A stretch of DNA of 64,000 bases from Mycobacteroides sp. CBMA 271 (GTDB taxonomy: Bacteria; Actinomycetota; Actinomycetes; Mycobacteriales; Mycobacteriaceae), in contig NZ_VTHB01000007.1 in the NCBI RefSeq assembly GCF_009729205.1, forward strand, positions 186,001 to 250,000, read 5' to 3'. The notes under the pieces were generated by a model. The model was not told the DNA's origin and made no database searches. It worked only from the letters and a program-made list of their open reading frames with translations. A program made the translations under genes and the position numbers. Below are positions 58,876 through 64,000 of this stretch, one piece after another; positions within the stretch are counted from its first letter, which is position 1; each line of letters begins with the position of its first letter.

Positions 58876-59583
58876 ATGAGGATCAAGGCCCTGGCGCTCG
58901 CCCTCCTCATTGCCATGGCTGCAAGCGGATGCATGTGGATTCATCGAGGCAAGGAGATCACCGGTCCGACGGTCAATGACCAAGGATTCTCACTCCTCAC
59001 CGAGGCCGGCATCGACCGGATCAAGCGGACCAAACGCGGCAGATTCGATGTTCGCACTGGCATACTCACCAAAGCGGCTGTTGGACTAGAGAACTTGCCG
59101 TATCCGCCGATGATTGGCCACCCGGGAGGCGGCGAGATGACCTTCACCTTCCTGGGGCCCAACGCCGAAGAGAACGTGGTCACCGAAAACATCACCTTCG
59201 ACACCAGCGATCTAACCCATAACGTCGACATGATCGTCTGGTTCAGCGCACCCAACTCCATGACCGACTCACATGCAGAACTGCGCGCAGGAATCCAGCG
59301 CTGGGGGTATAGGCCCGAAGACGTCGAGGCGTGGGGCGAAAGCGTGAACTGGCCCAAATCGCCCTACTCAGACAGATTTCGCTCTGTGATTGGGATGGGC
59401 GTCGGCCGATCCGGGCTTGTCACCGAGGTTCAAGGCACACGCAAGGACGGGAACGAGATTCTCAGGTACCAGATGTACCTCGAAGAGAAATACTACAAAC
59501 CCGAGGTGCAGGAGATCATCAGAGAAACCGGGAGATCGGAACGCTGGCCTCCGACCCCAGCCCCTAGTCCACCTGCTCGGTAA
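58876..59583 (+). CDS. Putative lipoprotein of unknown function
   Basis: A 235-residue protein with a lipoprotein signal (MRIKALALALLIAMAASGC, lipobox AASGC). The mature domain is mixed alpha/beta (EMTFTFLGPNAEENVVTENI, FDTSDLTHNVDMIVWFSAP) with no family I recognise, ending in a Pro-rich tail. It is not in the M. tuberculosis order between the RNase D and dxs genes. Base use appears less G/C-biased at third positions than in its neighbours. The last 20 bp overlap the convergent dxs 3' end, which suggests later arrival. Expected at the outer face of the plasma membrane. Confidence 0.72.
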   Translation: MRIKALALALLIAMAASGCMWIHRGKEITGPTVNDQGFSLLTEAGIDRIKRTKRGRFDVRTGILTKAAVGLENLPYPPMIGHPGGGEMTFTFLGPNAEENVVTENITFDTSDLTHNVDMIVWFSAPNSMTDSHAELRAGIQRWGYRPEDVEAWGESVNWPKSPYSDRFRSVIGMGVGRSGLVTEVQGTRKDGNEILRYQMYLEEKYYKPEVQEIIRETGRSERWPPTPAPSPPAR

Positions 59584-61480
59584 CCGGACTTTCGCTGCTC
59601 TCACGGCTCATGGCCGCCACCCAACCGGTGATCTTGCGGGCGATGTGCTGATCGGTCAGTCCGAGCTCTTCGAGGATCTGCCCACGCGAAGCATGGTCCA
59701 GGAACTGCTGCGGCACACCGATATCGCGACTCGGTACATCCACGTCGGCGTCTTGCATGGCCGCTGTCACGGCGCTGCCAACACCGCCGTGCACTCCGCT
59801 GTCCTCAAGGGTCACCACCAGCCGATGCCGGCGCGTCAGCTCCACCACATACTCAGGCACCGGCAGCACCCAGCGCGGGTCGACGACCGTCACGCCGATC
59901 CCCTGCTTACCGAGCCGCTCGGCCGTCGCCAATGCCGTTGACGCGAACGGACCGATGGCCACCAGCAGCACGTCGGCGTGCATACCGCCGGCCGGGCGGG
60001 CCAGCACGTCAACGCCGTCGCGTCGCTCGATCGCCGGGATATCCTCGCCGACTTCGCCTTTCGGGAAACGCAGCGCAGTCGGTCCGTCTTCGATCGCCAG
60101 CGCCTCGGTCAGCTCTTCGCGCAGCCGCGAGGCATCACGCGGCGCGGCGACGCGCATCCCGGGCACCACGTTGAGGATCGACAGGTCCCACATGCCGTTG
60201 TGGCTGGCGCCGTCGTTACCGGTGATCCCGGCCCGGTCCAGCACGAATGTCACCGGAAGCTGGTGCAGCGCAACGTCCATCATGACCTGATCGAACGCGC
60301 GGTTGAGGAACGTGGAGTAGATCGCGACCACCGGGTGCAGGCCGCCCATCGCGAGCCCAGCCGCCGAGGTGACCGCATGCTGCTCGGCGATACCGACATC
60401 GAACAGCCGCTCGGGGAAACGCTCGCCAAACTTGCTCAGTCCGGTCGGCCCGGGCATGGCGGCGGTGATCGCCACGATGTTGCGGTGCTCGCTGGCCACG
60501 TCGATGAGCGAGTCGGAGAACACCGATGTCCAGCCCGGAGCCGAAACACTGATGGAGCGGCCGGTTTTCGGGTCGATGATGCCCGTGGAATGCATCTGCT
60601 CGGCCTCGTCGTCCTCGGCCGGGCCGTACCCCATACCCTTGCGGGTGATCACGTGCACGATGACCGGGCCGCCGTAACCACGGGCCCGGCGCAGCGCGTC
60701 CTCCACTGCCTGTTCGTCGTGACCATCAACGGGGCCAACATATTTCAGTCCGAGATCGGTGAACATCACCTGAGGCGAGACCGCATCCTTGACGCCCACC
60801 TTGAGGCTATGCATCAACGCGTACGCCAGCGGCCCCACCACCGGCATCCCGCGCAGCAGCTTCTTACTCTCGTCAAGCACCTTTTCGTACGACGGCGTGA
60901 GACGCAGTCCCGCCAGATGCGAGGCCAGCCCGCCGATCGTCGGCGCGTAGCTGCGCCCGTTGTCGTTGACCACGATGATGACCCGCCGGTGCTCTCCGGC
61001 GGCGATGTTGTTCAGCGCCTCCCAGCACATGCCGCCGGTGAGCGCGCCGTCGCCGACCACCGCGACGACGTGCCGGCGCCGCTGCCCGGTCAGTTCGAAG
61101 GCCTTGGCCAGTCCGTCGGCATAGGACAGCGCCGTTGACGCGTGGCTGGATTCCACCCAGTCGTGTTCGCTCTCGGCGCGCGACGGGTACCCCGACAGCC
61201 CGTCCTTCTGGCGCAGCGTGTCGAAGTCTGCGCACCGTCCGGTGAGCATCTTGTGCACGTAGGCCTGATGGCCGGTGTCGAAGACGATAGGGTCATACGG
61301 AGACTCGAACACCCGATGCAGGGCAAGAGTCAGCTCGACGACACCCAGGTTGGGCCCGAGATGGCCGCCGGTCGCGGCGACCTTATGTATCAGGAACTCG
61401 CGGATCTCGTCAGCGAGCAAGTCCATCTCTCGCTTCGAGAGACCCTGCAGGTCACCCGGCCCCCTGATGTCGTCAAGCAT
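59564..61480 (-). CDS. dxs: 1-deoxy-D-xylulose-5-phosphate synthase
   Basis: A 638-residue thiamine-diphosphate enzyme making DXP from pyruvate and glyceraldehyde-3-phosphate, the first step of the MEP isoprenoid pathway. Visible elements are HLGPNLGVVELTLALHRVF, FDTGHQAYVHKMLTGR, the thiamine motif GDGALTGGMCWEALNN...NDNGRSYAP, the transketolase pyrimidine domain (FDVGIAEQHAVTSAAGLA) and the C-terminal domain with LEDSGVHGGVGSAV. Complete length. It feeds decaprenyl phosphate needed by cell-wall enzymes such as AftC. Corresponds to Rv2682c (dxs1). Confidence 0.96.
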   Translation of the reverse strand: MLDDIRGPGDLQGLSKREMDLLADEIREFLIHKVAATGGHLGPNLGVVELTLALHRVFESPYDPIVFDTGHQAYVHKMLTGRCADFDTLRQKDGLSGYPSRAESEHDWVESSHASTALSYADGLAKAFELTGQRRRHVVAVVGDGALTGGMCWEALNNIAAGEHRRVIIVVNDNGRSYAPTIGGLASHLAGLRLTPSYEKVLDESKKLLRGMPVVGPLAYALMHSLKVGVKDAVSPQVMFTDLGLKYVGPVDGHDEQAVEDALRRARGYGGPVIVHVITRKGMGYGPAEDDEAEQMHSTGIIDPKTGRSISVSAPGWTSVFSDSLIDVASEHRNIVAITAAMPGPTGLSKFGERFPERLFDVGIAEQHAVTSAAGLAMGGLHPVVAIYSTFLNRAFDQVMMDVALHQLPVTFVLDRAGITGNDGASHNGMWDLSILNVVPGMRVAAPRDASRLREELTEALAIEDGPTALRFPKGEVGEDIPAIERRDGVDVLARPAGGMHADVLLVAIGPFASTALATAERLGKQGIGVTVVDPRWVLPVPEYVVELTRRHRLVVTLEDSGVHGGVGSAVTAAMQDADVDVPSRDIGVPQQFLDHASRGQILEELGLTDQHIARKITGWVAAMSRESSESPVTEQVD

Positions 61481-61501
61481 CTGGTCAGTCTACGCAGCGA
61501 T

Positions 61502-62800
61502 TCAGATCTGGTCGCTGGGAGCGGAGCCAAAAACATCGGGCACGCCGTCGTGGTCGGCATCGAGTGCCTCTTTGGCCTCGATCCGCTGATATGTGCGGTT
61601 CCGCAGCCGCAGCACCACCGCGGCCACGGCCGCCGACGTCAGCGATCCGGCGAGCACTCCGACCTTGACGTGCTCGGCGGCTGTGCCGGTACCGAACGCC
61701 AGCTCTCCGATCAGCAGTGACACCGTGAAGCCGATCCCGGCCAGCAGCGCCACCCCGGCGATATCGAGCCAGCTCAGGTCGTCGTCGAGATTGGCCCGGG
61801 TGAACCTCGCCAGCAGATACGTGGTGAGAAAGATCCCGATCGGCTTGCCCACCAGCAGACCAAGGATCACGCCGAGCGCCACCGGGTCCAGCAGCGCCTG
61901 CCCGAGCCCGGAGAAGCCGCCCAGGGTCACCCCCGCCGCGAAGAATGCGAACACCGGTACCGCAACCCCCGCCGACAGCGGACGCAGCCGATGCTCGAAC
62001 CGCTCGGCCATGCCGTGCACGTCGGTACGGCCGTCCCGCCTCAAAACGGGGACGGCAAAGCCAAGCAGCACTCCCGCCACCGTTGCATGTATCCCCGAGG
62101 CGTGTACCAGCGCCCAGGCGACCACCGCCAACGGCACCAACAGCCACCATTCCCGGCGGCGGCGCTGCACCGCCAGTGCGAACAGACCGAGCGGGATGAG
62201 CGCCAATCCCAGCGGCCCCCAATGCAGTTCATCGGTGTAGAAGACGGCGATCACGATGACGGCCAGCAAGTCGTCCACCACCGCCAGGGTGAGCAGGAAC
62301 GTGCGCAGCGCCGAGGGCAGATGTGTGGAAATCACCGCGAGCACAGCCAGCGCGAAGGCGATATCGGTGGCCGTGGGAATCGCCCAGCCGCGCATCGCCT
62401 CGGCCCCGCCGGACACGTTCACGGCGAGGTAGATGGCAGCCGGGACGAGCATGCCGCCCAGAGCTGCGACGATCGGCAGCGCCGCCCGACCAGGATCCCG
62501 CAGGTCTCCTGCCACGAATTCGCGTTTGAGTTCGACACCGACGACGAAAAAGAAGATCGCGAGCAGACCGTCGGTGGCCCATCCCGCCAGCGTGAGGTTC
62601 AGATGTAACTGCTCCGGCCCGACGGTGATGCTCGCCAGCCGGTAGTACCAGGAGCTCCAGGGCGAGTTGGCCCAGAGCAACGCCGCCAAGGCCGCCACGA
62701 CCAACAACACGCCGCCGACGGTTTCCTGGCGCAGGATCTCGGCGACGCGTGATGATTCCGCCCACGATCCGCGGGTGAATACACGTTGGCTGAGTCGCAT
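61502..62800 (-). CDS. nhaA: Na+/H+ antiporter NhaA with DxDxDG C-terminal tail
   Basis: A 432-residue NhaA-type antiporter with 11-12 membrane segments. Family marks are FFFVVGVELKREFVAGDL, GWAIPTATDIAFALAVLA, LLTLAVVDDLLAVIVIAVFY (the paired Asp ion site) and LLAGIGFTVSLLIGELAF. It exports Na+ (or Li+) for protons at alkaline pH. After the last helix a cytosolic tail carries ALDADHDGVPDVFG, a DxDxDGxxD calcium-binding-loop pattern not normal for NhaA. The start MRLSQRVFTRGSW is used; a longer frame adds 22 residues. It is 21 bp upstream of dxs on the same strand and may drive it. Confidence 0.9.
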   Translation of the reverse strand: MRLSQRVFTRGSWAESSRVAEILRQETVGGVLLVVAALAALLWANSPWSSWYYRLASITVGPEQLHLNLTLAGWATDGLLAIFFFVVGVELKREFVAGDLRDPGRAALPIVAALGGMLVPAAIYLAVNVSGGAEAMRGWAIPTATDIAFALAVLAVISTHLPSALRTFLLTLAVVDDLLAVIVIAVFYTDELHWGPLGLALIPLGLFALAVQRRRREWWLLVPLAVVAWALVHASGIHATVAGVLLGFAVPVLRRDGRTDVHGMAERFEHRLRPLSAGVAVPVFAFFAAGVTLGGFSGLGQALLDPVALGVILGLLVGKPIGIFLTTYLLARFTRANLDDDLSWLDIAGVALLAGIGFTVSLLIGELAFGTGTAAEHVKVGVLAGSLTSAAVAAVVLRLRNRTYQRIEAKEALDADHDGVPDVFGSAPSDQI

Positions 62801-62908
62801 GCTGCTGGTGTCCGTCCTCGTGTTTTCTGGCAGGGCTATAGCACCGCCGACCAGACTTCCCGGCACACCTGCTGGTTACTTTATAAGATCCTGACGCTCA
62901 GCGCTCTC

Positions 62909-64000
62909 TCATCGGGTGAGCAGCGCGAAGCTTTCGATGTGGTGGGTCAGCGGGAACGCATCGAACACCCGCAGCTGGCGCACCTGGTATCCGCGTTCCA
63001 GATACAGACCCACATCGCGTGCGAATGCCGCTGCCTCACAGCCGATATGAATAACCCTGGGCACCTTCGCCTCGGCGATTCGTCCGATGACCTCGCGGCC
63101 AGCACCCGCCCGAGGCGGGTCCAGCACCGCCACATCGGCCTCGCCTAGATCCCGCACGGCATGGCGCACTGACCCGCAGATCATGCTCACCTGGCGCAGA
63201 TCCCCCAACGCGCCCTTGGCACAGCGGTAGGCCGGACGTGAGGTGTCCACACTCACGACACGCCCCGTGCGCCCCACCGCTTCTCCCAATGCCGCTGCGA
63301 AAACGCCGACGCCGCCGTACAGGTCCCACGCCGTCATCCCCGGTTCCAGCTCGGCCCAGTCTGCGACGAGCCGGCTGTACATACTCGCCGCGTCGCGGTG
63401 CGCCTGCCAGAAGGCCGTCACTGGCACCAACCAGTGCCGATCCCCCACCTTCTGCACCGCTACATCCTCGCCTTCGGCGATCGCGCGTCCGCGCAGCACA
63501 TGTCGGCGACCCTGATCATCCATCACAGCGTGCAGCGGCCCCTCGGAACCGAGACTTGGCTCATCCAGCCCGTCCAGCAGGCCCGGCACCACTTGAGCAC
63601 ACCGCAGATCGGTCACCAGTTCGTCGCTGTGATAGCGATGAAAGCCCGGCTGCCCCAAAGCATTCACGTCCAGACGCACCCGGGTCCGCCAACCGGTGGA
63701 GTCGCCGCTGCCCACCGGCTCGGCCACGCCCTGCCAGTCGTACTTGCCGAGCCGTGCCAATTGCTGACTGATCACATCGCCCTTGAGCTCCCGCAGATAT
63801 GCGGGATCCGCGAATGACAAGTCACAACACCCGGATTCGCCCCTACCGTGCGCGATAGGACACAGCGGTTCGATGCGATGCGGTGACGGGTCGAGGATCT
63901 CGACGGCGGCGCCGTGCCAGAAACTGGCTTGCCGGTCGTCGGTGATCTGTACCCGCACCCGCTCCCCCGGCAGCGCGTATCTGACAAAGATGACCCGTCC
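62909..64000 (-). CDS. TRAM-domain 23S rRNA (uracil-5-)-methyltransferase, 5' end beyond window
   Basis: The 363 C-terminal residues of a TrmA/RlmD-like SAM-dependent RNA methyltransferase; the gene continues past the right edge. The visible part opens in the TRAM beta-barrel (RVIFVRYALPGERVRVQIT). It has the iron-sulfur cysteines of the family (CPIAHGRGESGCCDL), the SAM loop AWDLYGGVGVFAAALGEA, VLDPPRAGAGREV (DPPR motif) and the catalytic Cys region VIHIGCEAAAFARDVG. The end HHIESFALLTR is the usual C terminus. It matches Rv2689c in type. It is 108 bp upstream of nhaA on the same strand. Confidence 0.9.
   Translation of the reverse strand, partial: GRVIFVRYALPGERVRVQITDDRQASFWHGAAVEILDPSPHRIEPLCPIAHGRGESGCCDLSFADPAYLRELKGDVISQQLARLGKYDWQGVAEPVGSGDSTGWRTRVRLDVNALGQPGFHRYHSDELVTDLRCAQVVPGLLDGLDEPSLGSEGPLHAVMDDQGRRHVLRGRAIAEGEDVAVQKVGDRHWLVPVTAFWQAHRDAASMYSRLVADWAELEPGMTAWDLYGGVGVFAAALGEAVGRTGRVVSVDTSRPAYRCAKGALGDLRQVSMICGSVRHAVRDLGEADVAVLDPPRAGAGREVIGRIAEAKVPRVIHIGCEAAAFARDVGLYLERGYQVRQLRVFDAFPLTHHIESFALLTR

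Noticed and set aside
59978..61138. 386-codon plus-strand frame opposite dxs
   Set aside because: Shadow of dxs, rich in His and Arg, without recognisable motifs.

Overview
The window is high-GC actinobacterial DNA with very short intergenic gaps and many ATGA-type overlaps. Its right third carries a gene order I recall from mycobacteria: an exported protein like Rv2668, GNAT, zapE, ribD, an alpha/beta-hydrolase lipoprotein, aftC, msrB, then chdC-cgoX-hemE, a DUF3000 gene, RNase D, dxs, and a TRAM-type rRNA methyltransferase. Together with aftC (cell-wall arabinan) and two tandem mycobacterial-type carboxylic acid reductases, this points to a rapidly growing mycobacterium, most likely of the Mycobacteroides abscessus/chelonae group. 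The species cannot be fixed from the sequence alone.

Layout. 1-4.6 kb: the start of a TmrB-like P-loop gene running off the left edge, a RecQ helicase with a phosphoribosyltransferase-like tail preceded by a perfect 20-bp palindrome, a PhaC-like hydrolase, and four tRNA genes (Val-CAC, Gly-GCC, Cys-GCA, Val-GAC). 4.7-26.2 kb: a purine catabolism island. A leftward six-gene operon runs 8-oxoguanine deaminase, XDH FAD subunit, fused FeS-molybdopterin XDH subunit, XdhC, a BKACE/DUF849 enzyme and a C-N hydrolase. It is flanked by guanine deaminase, urate oxidase, HIU hydrolase, OHCU decarboxylase, an NCS2 permease fused to a degenerate OHCU-decarboxylase domain, a GntR regulator, allantoin racemase, PuuE-type allantoinase, an NCS1 permease, MocA, a DctA-type carrier, a DUF6986 aldolase-like protein and allantoicase. 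These genes can take guanine or 8-oxoguanine through urate and allantoin to ureidoglycolate plus urea. No ureidoglycolate lyase or urease is present.

26.2-35.3 kb: accessory and regulatory genes. These include a TetR/azoreductase pair and a TetR/MFS exporter pair, each with a clear operator between them, an M48 protease with a coupled unknown protein, a YqeY-like protein, a GNAT, a large membrane-anchored Pro/Thr-rich protein with Trp-Gly-Tyr-Asp repeats, and a methyltransferase with an 18-bp palindrome over its translation start. 35.4-42.6 kb: two tandem carboxylic acid reductases of about 1185 residues sharing long stretches of identical DNA. 42.7-46.5 kb: an NTF2-like protein, an amidohydrolase, a SRPBCC protein and an NAD-dependent epimerase.

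46.6-64 kb: the conserved mycobacterial core block, with three apparent additions: an FkbM methyltransferase, a lipoprotein overlapping dxs, and an NhaA antiporter with a DxDxDG tail. The heme genes form the coproporphyrin-dependent operon hemE-cgoX-chdC. No stretch over 300 bases lacks a gene. I saw no insertion sequence, CRISPR array or recognisable prophage.
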